DNA of 32,650 bases from Azolla pinnata (taxonomy: Eukaryota; Streptophyta; Polypodiopsida; Salviniales; Salviniaceae). The translations under genes and the position numbers were made by a program. The stretch is from assembly GCA_037176905.1 (NCBI GenBank), contig JBBBWG010027268.1, positions 31,718 through 64,367 on the forward strand. The letters are read 5' to 3'. Below are positions 10,103 through 21,240 of this stretch, piece by piece (the stretch's first letter is position 1; every line of letters starts with the position of its first letter). Under the pieces are notes generated by a model that saw nothing but the letters and a program-made list of their open reading frames with translations, searched no databases and was not told the DNA's origin.

Positions 10103-13100
10103 ATGGGTGACTTCAATCTGGTCCTACTTATAATTGTCATCATCGTCTGCTTCTTGACCCTCATTTTCAACACATATCTTCTCATCAACTATCAACATCC
10201 TGATGACTCGAATCAAGCATACTTCCCAAAGATTGTTGTCATACTCGGCTTGTCCATCGCCGAGATTTCGATATTAATGCTTCCAGCTGATATTGCAAAC
10301 CAACATGCCTGCCAGAGTTCTATATATAATGGGGCTTGCAATTTGACCTTGCCTATGAAACAGCTATGGTTGGCAATATACATTCTGGATGCCATTCTAG
10401 TTTTCTTTATTATCCCCTTCACTATATTTTACTATGAAGGAGATCAAGATAAGTAAGTTTCTGAGTATAAATTTAAAATGGATCTTAAATGTGTTCATTG
10501 TGAATCGAAAATGTTACTAAAGTATACTTTATTCTAAGTTTTAAAATAGAAGCGAAGTACAGATAGAATTGTAGCTTTAAAATGAAAGCAAAGCGTGTAT
10601 TTTTAATCTTCATAACCTTAAATCTTGTATATAGGTCAGTAATCCGAAGAGTATTTGGTGCACTGATTTGGGTTGCTGTGACAGCTGTTGTGGTGGGTCT
10701 TACTTTGGGCATCTTATATGGTAACGGGACTTGCGTTTTCACTGTCGGTTTTGTTACTTACAAATGTGAACATATTGTGGTTACTATTTTTAATGGTTCT
10801 ATTTAGCAACTTTAAGTGATTTAAAAATGAATAGCATAAGAGTGTCACAGCAGTAAAACTAGTGATTTCAACCAAAAATACTGTTAAGATTTTAATTTTG
10901 AACGCATCTAATCAAGTGCTAACTAGATTCTATAGGAACTTCAAACTTGAATCAAACTGAAACAGAACTGTTATATGGGTAGCTTTGGTGCAAACTCAAT
11001 GGTTTCTAATTGCTAATTTGAGTATCCTTTATGGAAGAGCTTTGTGTCCATATAGTTAATCATTGCTGCTTGCAGGAATATCGTATTATACATTTGAAAA
11101 TGTAATTTCAAATAAAAGTCACTGGAATTCCAATTTGTTTAGGAATCTGTCATGAATTCAGTTCTGAATCTTGTGTATGCTTATTATAACGTAAGTGTAG
11201 CTTGTGAAGATGGAGATGTGTATGGGAGAAACTGGCCCTACTGTTAAAGGTGTAACTAAACAAATGCATGTGCTATTATCTTTTTTAGCATAGAAGGGAA
11301 CAAGTATTATCCCTAGGTTGCAGCTTCTATGTACAGTGATTGGGTTTTCCTCGGTACATTTTGAGATGACTGCCATGGTAGATTTTCCCTATGTCCTTGT
11401 TATTGGTATTCATTCCCTATGTGAATACTTGTGAAAGGCACCCACAATATATTGTATTGTTTAGCATAATTTTGTTTTGTGTGTATGTTCACACTAAACA
11501 TTGAGCGTGATCGAATATCTTCTGTATTTTCTACCTCTATGGAACAAACCCAACATTTCATTTTGTTTGGATGCCAGCTCTTGTTGGGAAGGTAGATTTT
11601 TCCGTTCAGCTTCTTTCTTCAACGACTACAGGATTTACTACTGATTTTTCATCCCTTTCTCTTTCACGTCCCTGCCTTGGGTCAGCTGCTAATGACAAAA
11701 TATCGGTGAGTTAATTGTCTGCATACACTATTAGTGTTGACTCTATATGTAAGCTACGGGTTCATGTATATATGGTGTAAGTCAGCTAATTCCTGGAAAG
11801 GTTGCAGTTTATACAATCTCATTGACATTTTTGTCCGTATGAGTCAGTGTTATGCATATACAACTCCAAATCCTGAAGCTACCTGGACATTTGCAACCAC
11901 CTTCCCAGAATATGTTGTGGCATTAATGACAATTGTGGGATCCATTCTTTTCTCTGTATGTGCTGACTCAATGTTCAATCATTTCTTTTTGGTCCTTGAT
12001 AATTATGACTTTAGCATACTAATAGTGTACATGTCTGTGACAGATTTTTGGTGGTGTAGGAATAGCTTGTCTACCTTTGAGTATGATATTTAGCTTCATT
12101 CGCCGCCCTAAGGCTACAATAACTCGTGCTGAGTATATCAAGGTCTGGTTGTCAATGCAAAGGTTTTAGAGAGCAGAGATGCCAATTTATAGTTTTTATG
12201 TGCTTTTGAGAAATTCCTTCTCCTGTGATTCTTAACATGCATGGCTGTGCTAAATTGTTATGTTGTTCAGGAAGCAACAGAATTGGGAAAACGTGCAAAA
12301 GAGATCAGGGAAGCAGCACAAGCACTACATAGGGAAGAGAAGGAAGGCAAGAAAGGTCGCAAATGGAGGAAAAATTTAAAGACAGTTCAAAAGGTCAGTT
12401 GCAAGCAGAAAGATCTTGAAAGGCTACTAATTAGGTTTTTTTTCTCAAAGTGGGAGGAGAAATACGTTGCCATTGCCATCATTATAAAGAGCATTGTTGT
12501 ATCATGCATCGGTGGACATTTATATCATGTAGAACAAAGATTTAAAAAAAGTTATGGTACCTGCATGGCTGTCTTGAATCAAATAACACACTAAATTGAT
12601 TGAAATGCTATATGTAAAAAAATGTACCCTAGTCTGGAGTGCTTTATTGTTAACAAGAAATTTCAAGAAACTTTCAATGAAAGTCCCGCTGATTCTAAGT
12701 AATTTGTTGTCCTTCCTGTAGCTTGTTCTGCTAATGCAATGGTGATTTTGTGCCAGGAACTTCTGGAACTAGAGGATGACGTGAAATCTTTGGAGGAGGT
12801 GTTTCCTCAAGGAGAGAAAGTAATTACTGATTTCCCATTGTTATAGATTCAATTTGGACTGGAGCATTCCATACCATCAGGTCTTAATATTATTGTCGTC
12901 ACTGTCATTGATGTTTCAGGCGGATTCTTCATGGGCTCTGACAGTTTTAGGCTATTTGTCGAATTTCTTTCTAGGAGTCATAGGGTAAGTGAATCAATTT
13001 ACCTTCTTAGTATATACCACTCTTTTTTAGTCCAGTTTTTTAATGTAAGTTTGGTACTGAACCTTAGAACTGGTTGATTGACAAGCTTCGCAGATTGTGT

Positions 13101-14689
13101 GTATCTGTGGCATGGGTAGCGCATATCATTCTCTACATGCTGATTGAACCTCCAGTTTCACCTTTTTTGAATGACGTTTTTATCAAGCTGGATAATGTTT
13201 GGGGTAATATATCTTCGTCCTTTTACCTTTCCTGTAATTTTTATATTAAAACATAAGTAGAAGCCATACAATTTGTGTCGTTGATACATACGGAACAGTT
13301 ATAGTACTGATCACCATAGCAAGACTCGGATATAGCATGTGTATAGATATATCGAGAAGTCTACTGTAAGGACCCAGTTCCTGCATTTATTTCTCAAGTT
13401 TTATCTTAAGAATATTAGATAATTTTCTTGAAACGAAACAGGAAAAAGCTAGCTGTAATTTTGACAAAAAGATAAATAATTTATGAGTATATATACTCAG
13501 GTTTGCTAGCATTGTGTTCTTGGCCTTTCCTTTATTTGTCAAAATATGAGTTAAAATGAAAGAAGGAAATATAATATGTTTTGGTCGTTATCGCATGCCT
13601 TCCTTTGGTTTACATCAAATCTATATATTTATAATGTTACATTGTGTGCCCCCGTCACCCTCTTTTCAGCTCCGGATGCTGACTTCATGCGTTTCTTGCT
13701 GCAGGACTTTTGGGAACAGCAGCATTTGCTTTCTTTTGTTTGTATCTTCTCTTGTCTGTCATGGCTGGTGAGATGCAACTCGGAATGCGGCTCATCTTTA
13801 TCACAATTCATCCAATGAAGTAAGACTTTCCCTGCCTTCTCATAACTTGCAGCTAAAAAAAGTGATTATAATGCAGCAGCTCAAAAGGATGAATGCTTTG
13901 AGTATCTAGATACCTTTCTGCATTCCATAATTAATGTAAATCCTCATTGTACAATGATATGGTAAAATAGTGGTTTTTATCGTTGAATTAAATCAGGATA
14001 GGGACTCACATTTGTACAGAGAAACCTACATTTATATTTCCCTTTCTGGTGGAATTATTTTGACATATTGAGGTACTGCTTAAATTAATGCTTATGACTA
14101 TTCTGTGCAGGTGGGGGGGAACGTTGATGAATTCTTTTCTTTTTAATGTTGGCCTTATTTTACTTTCATCGATAAGGTATTCTTATTTCAAGGTTTCTGT
14201 AAGCCCTAGTATATGCGTCCTGTATTGGATTTTCTCTTACATTTCATGTTGCAATATTTGATGATGGGAATGTAATTTGCAGTGTTATCCAATTTACTGC
14301 CACTGCTTTTGGTGTTTATGCCGAGGCAACCGCTGTTCAAGATATATTTGGACATACGTTGGAATCGTTAAGAGGCGTTAAATACTTGTTCAGGTCAGCA
14401 GGGAAGCTCCGCATATTGTTCTAAATATTGGATAGATCTTTGTGGATTGCTCCAATTTGTGGTTCCATTTGAATGCAGGTACAACGTGTTCCAAATTCTG
14501 TTTGTGGTCTTGGCAGTAATCACATTTGTCTACTACCTTATCTTTGTAAGTTCTGCATTGCGAATGCATAAAGTTGTTGAGAACCAGTTTTATACACTTT
14601 TATATGGAGCTTGATGTTTGTTTCTTTGCCGATTACAGGGATGGAGAAAGCGTGGTGGGCCTAGGAAGAAGATGCAGCTCGTAAGTTGA
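10103..14689 (+). CDS. LMBR1-like (LIMR family) multipass membrane protein
   Basis: Fourteen exons: 10103-10452, 10635-10720, 11578-11705, 11848-11955, 12044-12142, 12271-12393, 12757-12819, 12920-12984, 13094-13203, 13705-13819, 14111-14176, 14283-14393, 14479-14545 and 14639-14689. They encode 513 residues, close to about 509 for Arabidopsis At5g01460. Diagnostic segments are MGDFNL at the start, LLINYQHPDDSNQAYFPK, SILMLPADIA, YNGACNLTLPMKQLW, TTFPEYVVALMTIVGS, FIRRPKA, GRKWRKN, AWVAHIILYMLIEPP, LGMRLIFITIHPMKWGGT and FGHTLESLRGVKYL. About nine hydrophobic segments are visible, with a charged, probably coiled-coil cytosolic stretch at about 258-319 (exons 6-7). The family includes lipocalin-1-interacting membrane receptor and LMBD1, but the plant function is not established. 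The exon 5 donor (AAG|GTCTGG) is weak. The end is ambiguous: reading through CTCGTAAGTTGA gives a normal-length tail, though GTAAGT there is also a perfect donor. Confidence 0.95.
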
Positions 14690-15002
14690 TTGTTTTGAGG
14701 ACAATATTTATATCTATGACGACCAGGGCCTTGTTGTATATTGTTTTCATTTACTTAAAACCTATGATTTTTGTCCTTTGATGCGCTTGGACTGCTGCTG
14801 ACATCCATTTTACATGCCCCGTGATTATTTGTGCTGCGATCTTGCTGTTACCAATTCTTTTCGTGCTTAAGCTTATGCATCTCTCTTACACTTCTCCTTG
14901 GTTTTTTGCCGTTTGAAGCATCATATACATACATGGTCGTAATGTCAAGCGTAATTTCACATGTAGTATGACCAGAAATACAAATGATGCAACATTGAGT
15001 AC
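14690..15002 (+). other. 3' flank of the LMBR1-like gene
   Basis: AT-rich sequence after the stop codon, presumably the 3' untranslated region. No clear poly(A) signal or reading frame is visible. Minus-strand frames at 14848-15089 include the TA/TG microsatellite and are artefacts. Confidence 0.4.
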
Positions 15003-15003
15003 G

Positions 15004-15054
<51 letters not shown>
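15003..15054. repeat. (TA)n(TG)n(TA)n compound microsatellite
   Basis: About six TA, nine TG and ten TA dinucleotides occur in a row. The flanking TA blocks are self-complementary around the TG core. The run lies in the 3' flank of the LMBR1-like gene. Confidence 0.95.
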
Positions 15055-17400
15055 GAGAATATCCATCTACTTATATGGAGAGTCAGCACCTTCGAGAAGT
15101 CATTCTGTTGAACTACGATGAAAGCCTTGAACCATGGGCAAATTGGGAGGGGTTTGATGGATTTCGAGGCTGCTTAGTTTGATGTTGCTTCATTCCAGCC
15201 CCAGGTAATCAATTGGGATCAGTTTCTCAAATCTATGTTAAACGAGACTTTCCTGTCTATAGTCGGTAGATAGATCAAATACTGATGATGATGATGATGA
15301 TGATGATGCTGAGGGCAAAGACTCAGCTCGATAAATGGAGCGAATTAAGATTTTAATGAAATCAACTGATGCATATATATACCAAAATGTGTTGGGGCAA
15401 CGGGTGCTGGTGTTTTTTCTCGCTTCTGTTTGTTCACGTGTTTACTCGCATTCGTCGATACCAGTGCACCATGGGCTTCAACAAAAGAGTAGAAGAGTTT
15501 CGATCAATGCAATCGGAGTGATGTGGAGAAGATGCTGAAGAGTATGTGCTCGATTTCAAGCCCCCACGGTTTATCACACTTCTTTGGAGGGTAGATTCGT
15601 GCGCTGTTTGGGGTGGATTGGTCTTTGGTGATGCAACGCTTCTCTATGCCAATCCGATCAAGGAATCCATTCGTCGAATCTTCCATGTCTCGATTTGGCT
15701 TCCAACTCTCTCACGCTCTCTATATCTGATTAAAGAAGAAGGTAAGGAAAGGTCAGGCAAAGAAAAGAGAAATATGTAATATGCGTGCATCTCGAAGGCC
15801 TATATAGCCACCACTCTGTACGTATAGAGACGATCGATTGATACAAACACGTCGAAGTAGTCGAATCGAAGAAATGGTTGGTGTATGCTTACAAAAGTTC
15901 TATAACAAGATTGTCTCTTCCCAGCTCTTTTCGACTATCCCATCAACACTATTTGCATATGTATAAATCTATAGGTATACGCCAAGCCCCGCGTTCTCAG
16001 CTTTGCAGGAATTTTGGTTGTGGGTCCAGTGACACAGACAGATCTACTCCGATACCATCGAATCTGTGCATCGTGCTTTTATCAGACAGATCCTTTGAGA
16101 CAGTAGCTGTGGTAACAATGACATCGGTGACGTTGGTGTCATCATATCGATCAGAGCCATAGACATGCATCAAGCGAGTACTCGTAACCAGCATTGAAAG
16201 AGCAAGAACAGGTAGGTCATCGCTGTGGCTTATGCTTGAGCAAAATACGGGTGATGTCGAGGATGATGATGCCAATCAAAAGCCTGGTTGATTTGCTATA
16301 TTAGAATAAGAACCCAAGAACCTTACCCTTTGCTGCTAGTGGTTCAGCAGCATCAGGATGATTGAACTAACTGATGCGGAATTCTCGATTCTTAGCTCTC
16401 CCTGAAATTTGCAAAACCAGGGGGGTTGCATTATCAGCTAAGAAGCATAGCCAAAAAAAAGGCAACTTGCAGTGGAGCGAAATCGCGAAAGGATTGGTTC
16501 GAGATTCACAAGACCAAAGACCTTGAACAGTTCTGACTGAAGAGAGGTGGGTGGGTATACCTGTAGCAACAGTCAAGGAACAATGCAGTTGGTTGGTTGT
16601 ATTTAAAGAGCAGGGCAGAATTTTTGAAGTGTTCCCATCAGCTCTGGAATCCTTTCTCTCTTTTAAAAAGAGTTCTTCCATCTTTCTCTTTCCCAACGAT
16701 CCGATCCGAGCCACAACTTTCTCATGTGTGTCCTTTTGAAACAGAAGAAGAAGAAGAAGAAGAAGAAGCTGTCTTTTCAAACATCCTCAGTAGTTTAGCT
16801 CTTCCCGTTTGCATTCGCAGCTAAAAGAGAGCTCTTCCAACTCGCTCTTTCTGTTTCCCTTTCTCTTGATCATCAGATCCGTTATTGAGTTCCTGCCAAA
16901 TCACACACCAAGTCCACCGACCAGTTGAATCGGCAGATAGCTGTTTATCACTAACAAATTCCCATATCAAATCTCGTTTGTGACTGAAGAAAATAACTTG
17001 AGAAACAGAAAAAGGGAGAAGTTCAAAGTATATATCAGATCTCAATACCAGATATACAACCTACTGTTGGTGTCGTAGATTTGCTTCGATCGAATCCAAG
17101 CAAATCAAGTGGAACAAGTTGTCCGGCCGGATTCCTACCAAAGAGGGCAGCAGCGTTTCAATACCCAGATCTGTTTAAAAACCACGGCTTTGAGTACATG
17201 TTGGAATATTTCATTAACATAATCTGAAGCCAGCTCATTGTTGTCAAGGTTATTTCAGACATTGAACCGCCCAACACCAGAAAAAAAAGACAGCATTATT
17301 GCCTCTGGTGAAGATTTCCCAAGACCAAAAGATCACGAGGATCTTCAGAAAATAGATACCTCACTTTGCATCAGACTCTAAAAAATGCATGATAAAACAA
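15055..17400. other. intergenic region between converging genes
   Basis: No gene is supported. Visible items are a (GAT)n run at about 15282-15308, a (GAA)n run at about 16744-16769 and several open frames of 60-137 residues without recognisable domains. A minus frame (15997-16275, 92 residues) has a moderately hydrophobic stretch, LPVLALSMLVTS, and a polar tail, but nothing that identifies a family. The end nearest 17400 is probably the 3' untranslated region of the F-box gene. Confidence 0.4.
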
Positions 17401-17707
17401 TCTGATCAGGAGGCAAATCAAACCAATTCTTAGTTTTTAATGCAGACGTTGGTCAAGTTTACATGAACCACCAAGGCTCACCGTCGAAGATTTGTACAAG
17501 GCACAAAAGCTCGATATATCAGCATGGTGCCGGAGCAGGTTTCACAATGCTTCCCAGTGAGGAGTCCTGACTCTCGTGTCACTAACAGTTGTTGTTTAGT
17601 GAGTATATATATGTATCTATGTACCATACATAGGCAATCTAAAAGGGAAGAAAGCGAATAAGGTAAGGTTTTCACACCATTGCGAAGACAAGCAAGCCAT
17701 GATCGCA
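17401..17707 (-). other. probable 3' untranslated region of the F-box gene
   Basis: Downstream of the F-box stop codon on the minus strand, AT-rich and without a credible reading frame. The 99-residue minus frame at 17478-17777 overlaps the 3' end of the F-box gene in another frame and is a shadow. Confidence 0.4.
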
Positions 17708-18862
17708 TCAGAGAGAAAACACGAGAAATAATATACACACAGCTATTGCACAAACAATGCACATGGTATCGACCCACCCTTCATTCTTCAACTTCTCTTC
17801 TTTCAGCTCCAAACGGGCTCGAATGTATTGTCTATACGACCTCAAAACTCTTCGATGATCAGCACTCTTGTGGCAAGAAAGGGCTGATTTCAGGGCTAAC
17901 ATGCTGTGTCGGCCGTTCAGATGAGCTCCTGCCATATCTTCGAGCTGCATACTGAGCTCCGTAATGACCAAACAGCTCTTCTTCATGTGCCCGTCCAAAA
18001 GTGGAGATCCGAAATCTTCGCATAACAGCTTGAATTTCAGGATCACATCGCACTGAACCACTTTGCGTGATAACCACTCGTGAGCTGGAAGGATTGATCC
18101 GAAAGTTAGAGAGAATTCGGTATCACTAGGCCAATGCCTTTGTCCTGTGAGAGGCCTGGGACTAGCAAAGTTAGCCATCCGTTTAGTCTTCTTATCGATC
18201 ACGATCCAGCTCACTTCAATCTCTTCCCATATAGCTCTCCACAATCGGCCATCCTTCCTTTCCCTCTCAATTGATATGAGCTCCGGCAGATCATCTGTGA
18301 TCAAGATCTCATCTCCATCCCCACCATAGCCACTGCAGCTTAGCAGATCAATCCGGAAGGGGCACGAAGAGAACCAACCATGGAGATCGCTCGCCCCAGG
18401 TATACCATGCAAAACCCTGAATGCAACAGGCCTCCCTCTGAACACCACATCCACAACCGAGACATAATCATCGAGGGACGTGTTGGACAGCTCCTCGATC
18501 ATGTCTTGCTCATCATCAAACCAGTCCACTTCATCTTTCAATGCCACATCCGATGCATCAAAGATGAAGGGGTGTTTGCTCACAATGAGTGGAAAGCATT
18601 CACCATAGAATCTTCGGTATCCTCCCATAGAATCGATCAGGTCGCTCACCTCGGGATCTCTCGTAGATGGCCATCTCCGAGAGCATAACTTCTCCCATAC
18701 CTTCTCATTGTTGGAGATGGAGTGGAATGGAGAGCCTGCACAAGCTGCTGTGGCTAGCGTTACACCGTCCCCTCTGCTCAGAACTTCATAGAGAACATCC
18801 ATGTTTACAGACATCCTCATAGCATCCTCATCATCATCCTCTAGGCACCTCTCTCCCATCAT
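17708..18862 (-). CDS. F-box protein, At2g27310/At2g36090 type, hydrophobic tail
   Basis: A single uninterrupted frame of 384 residues. After an acidic start (CLEDDDEDAM) comes an F-box (about 18-60: VNMDVLYEVLSRGDGVTLAT, then NNEKVWEKLCSRRWPST). This is followed by a family motif, GGYRRFYGECFPLIV, and a long central region without repeats. Then come helices rich in K/E (RARLELKEEKL) and a final hydrophobic segment of about 18 residues, MCIVCAIAVCILFLVFSL, right at the C-terminus. F-box proteins of this group are expected to be substrate receptors of SCF (Skp1-Cullin1) ubiquitin ligases; substrates are unknown to me. The terminal segment looks like a tail anchor, which would place the receptor on a membrane facing the cytosol. 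The first ATG is doubled (ATGATG at 18862 and 18859) and either could be used. A noncoding exon probably lies upstream. Confidence 0.9.
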   Translation of the reverse strand: MMGERCLEDDDEDAMRMSVNMDVLYEVLSRGDGVTLATAACAGSPFHSISNNEKVWEKLCSRRWPSTRDPEVSDLIDSMGGYRRFYGECFPLIVSKHPFIFDASDVALKDEVDWFDDEQDMIEELSNTSLDDYVSVVDVVFRGRPVAFRVLHGIPGASDLHGWFSSCPFRIDLLSCSGYGGDGDEILITDDLPELISIERERKDGRLWRAIWEEIEVSWIVIDKKTKRMANFASPRPLTGQRHWPSDTEFSLTFGSILPAHEWLSRKVVQCDVILKFKLLCEDFGSPLLDGHMKKSCLVITELSMQLEDMAGAHLNGRHSMLALKSALSCHKSADHRRVLRSYRQYIRARLELKEEKLKNEGWVDTMCIVCAIAVCILFLVFSL

Positions 18863-19713
18863 GATTTGTTCACAAGCACAGTCAAGGGAGTGTACAAAAT
18901 GCGCGAGGTAATATTCTGTTGAAAAAAGCTTCTGTTAGTTCTGGAAATGGAAGAGGATCGACTCTTGCTCTCTCTCACTTTCCAAACCCTGAACGCTTTC
19001 TCTCTCAATCTCTCACCAGATGATGAGGGAGATGTTCAGACAGAAAAATCTAGAAACAGAAATTCATAGAAGAGAGAAACAGAAAAAACAAATCCGTGAC
19101 AGGTGAAGAAAATTACAAGGAGAACAAAATTGCTTTTATACAAAAAGACAGAACGGAGAGCAATACGAAGATAGTTCAAGAGGAAGGGAAAGAATAGAAG
19201 CAGTGGAGCACTCGAGCTCAAAACGAGGAATTTCAACACTGTGGCAAGAAAGAAGAAGAAGAAGAGGAGGAGGAGGAGGAGGCGTAACGAGAGGACGGTA
19301 AAGAAAAATGAAACGATAGTCTCTAACAAAGAAAAATAGGAAAGGAAATCAATGGAAAATGGACAAGGAGAAGAGGGAAGAGGGAAGAAATGAAGCACTC
19401 AAGAGCAAAAAGCGGAACTCTGGTACTGTCCAAGAAAGGAGAAGAAGAAGATGACGAAGATGAAGAAGAAGAAGATGATGATGACGATGATGATGGTGAT
19501 GGTGATGGCGAGGAAGAACGATAGGAAGAAAGAAAACAGAAACGAAACGGCAGTGTCGAACAAAGAAAATCAGGCAAGAAGAATCAAGCGGCGGAGCAAA
19601 GGAACGGAGAGATCAGAAAGGAAGAAAAGAAAGGAGTTGTGCACAAGAATCCAGGAGCGAGGAAACGAAATCCCTTTCAAGGGGAACGGAAACGCAGGCG
19701 CGGCAGCAGTTAC
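18863..19713 (-). other. F-box gene leader: short exon end plus probable leader intron
   Basis: On the minus strand a strong donor (ATCGACAG|GTAACT) lies at 19714/19713. A good acceptor with a pyrimidine tract (GCTTTTTTCAACAG) ends at 18916, leaving 53 leader bases before the start codon. I infer an intron of about 798 bp at 18916-19713. It holds low-complexity GAA/GAT sequence (about 19250-19285 and 19440-19515) whose poly-Ser and poly-Glu frames are artefacts. Confidence 0.55.
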
Positions 19714-20016
19714 CTGTCGATGAGGTATCTCTCCGCGTTCTTAGGGATGGAGGAACGGGAGAGCCGTCTGTGCGTTGGGAGGCATCGGATCAGGGAGCTC
19801 GCATTCCACGGGAGAGGACGGACCTCCCTCCCTCCCTCGCTCGCTCGCTCAGAAATTCTGAGAAACCTCTTCTTCTGGATGCTGCAAGGCGAGAAGAAAC
19901 TGCACGCGAGCAGAGAAGAAGAAGAAGACGCGTTCAGCTCCTGTTTCTTCTTCACTGCGCAGAAACCCTAAATCCAACAGCACCGCGCCTGTCCGGACCT
20001 CGTTGCGAAACGCAGG

Positions 20017-20020
<4 letters not shown>
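19714..20020 (-). promoter_or_regulatory. probable first leader exon and promoter of the F-box gene
   Basis: The minus strand has a CT-rich leader ending in the donor at 19713, and a telo-box lies at 19973-19981 (AAACCCTAA on plus). Telo-boxes commonly sit close to plant transcription starts, so a start near 19950-19970 is plausible but not shown. No reading frame here is credible. Confidence 0.4.

Positions 20021-20097
<77 letters not shown>
20021..20097 (+). repeat. (TC)n run of about 77 bases
   Basis: An uninterrupted (TC)n, read as (GA)n on the minus strand, where it lies upstream of the F-box gene. It is followed by TTTCTCCCTCAG. It creates spurious Arg-Glu and Ser-Leu frames. Confidence 0.98.
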
Positions 20098-20104
<7 letters not shown>

Positions 20105-20162
20105 CCTCAGCGGCGCCGCTCTTTCCCGCACCATCGCCGTTTCCTCCCTGCACAGTAGACCT

Positions 20163-20255
20163 CTCTTCTCGCCATCGCCATCGCCATCGCCATCGCCATC
20201 TCCTGTCTTCTTCTTCTTCTTCTTCTTCGTCGTTCTTCTTCTTCTTCTTCTTCTT
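20163..20255 (+). repeat. (GCCATC)n and (CTT)n runs
   Basis: About five GCCATC hexamers near 20170-20202 are followed by CTT triplets with one CGTCGTT interruption (about 20207-20255). This is simple sequence with no gene. Confidence 0.9.
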
Positions 20256-20261
20256 CAACAG

Positions 20262-20452
20262 ATGAAAGGGATGCATGCATGGATGTGCATGTCCGCATAT
20301 GGATGTGCGGCTCGCACACATGCATGGATGCATGCATGCATCCATCCATCCATCCCAACGCACGTCCTGCATGCTGCACATGCATGCAGGCATGCATCTG
20401 GATGCACACACACATGCATGCATGCATGCATGCATGTATGCATCGCACACCA
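20262..20452. repeat. CATG/TGCA-rich palindromic low-complexity block
   Basis: Dense ATGCATG words, including a run of about six GCAT units near 20414-20442, are mixed with CATCCATCCATC and GCACACACACATG. Because GCATGC and TGCATGCA are self-complementary, both strands read alike. Frames rich in Met, His, Ala and Cys on both strands (for instance 20255-20443) come from this composition and are not genes. Confidence 0.9.
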
Positions 20453-20469
20453 TGTGTCAGTCGTCCAAA

Positions 20470-21240
20470 GCCATCATCATCATCATCACCATCACCATCA
20501 CCATGATCACCACCATCATCACCATCAGCATCATCACCATCCTCATCATCTCCATCATCACCACCACATCACCATCATCACCATCCTCATCACCATCATC
20601 ACCATCATCACCCTCATCACCATCATCAGCATCAACATCATCAGCCTCATCACCATCATCAGTATCACCACCATCACCATCGTCACCATCGTCATCACCA
20701 TCACCACCATCATCATCACCATCATCATCACCATCACCATCATCACCATCCTCATCATCACCATCATCACCACCGCATCACCGTCATCACCATCCTCATC
20801 ACCATCATCACCATCATCATCCTCATCACCATCATCAGTATCACCACCATCACCACCGTCACCACCATCATCACCATCACCAACACTAGCATTAGCATCA
20901 ACATCAGCAACACCACCACCACCACCATCACCACCATCACCACCATCATCACCATCGCCATCGTCATCATTAGGCATCGACGTGGATGAGGGTGATCGTG
21001 ATCGTGATGATGATGGTGGTGCTGTTGATCATGATGGTGGTGGTGCTGTTGTTGTTGATGATGGTGGTGATGCATGGATGCGTCCATCATCGACATGCAT
21101 CACCATCACCATCACCATCACCATCATCATCACCACCAGCACCGCCATCATCAGCAGCAACAAGAAGCAGCATGATCATCATCTCCAGAACCATCTACAC
21201 CATCATCGACATCATCATCACCACCGCACATCATCAATCA
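20470..21240. repeat. (CAT/CAC)n block with internal strand reversal
   Basis: From 20470 to about 20971 the plus strand is almost only CAT, CAC and occasional CCT, CGT or CAG triplets (about 500 bases). From about 20985 to 21075 the polarity flips to GATG/GGTG triplets. From about 21085 to 21240 it flips back to CATCACC. Frames of 100-567 residues on both strands stay open because these triplets lack stops. Nothing suggests a real protein. Confidence 0.95.

Noticed and set aside
15997-16275. 92-residue minus-strand frame as a possible secreted peptide precursor
   Set aside because: The hydrophobic stretch is short and not at the N-terminus, and no known peptide-hormone motif is visible at the C-terminus.
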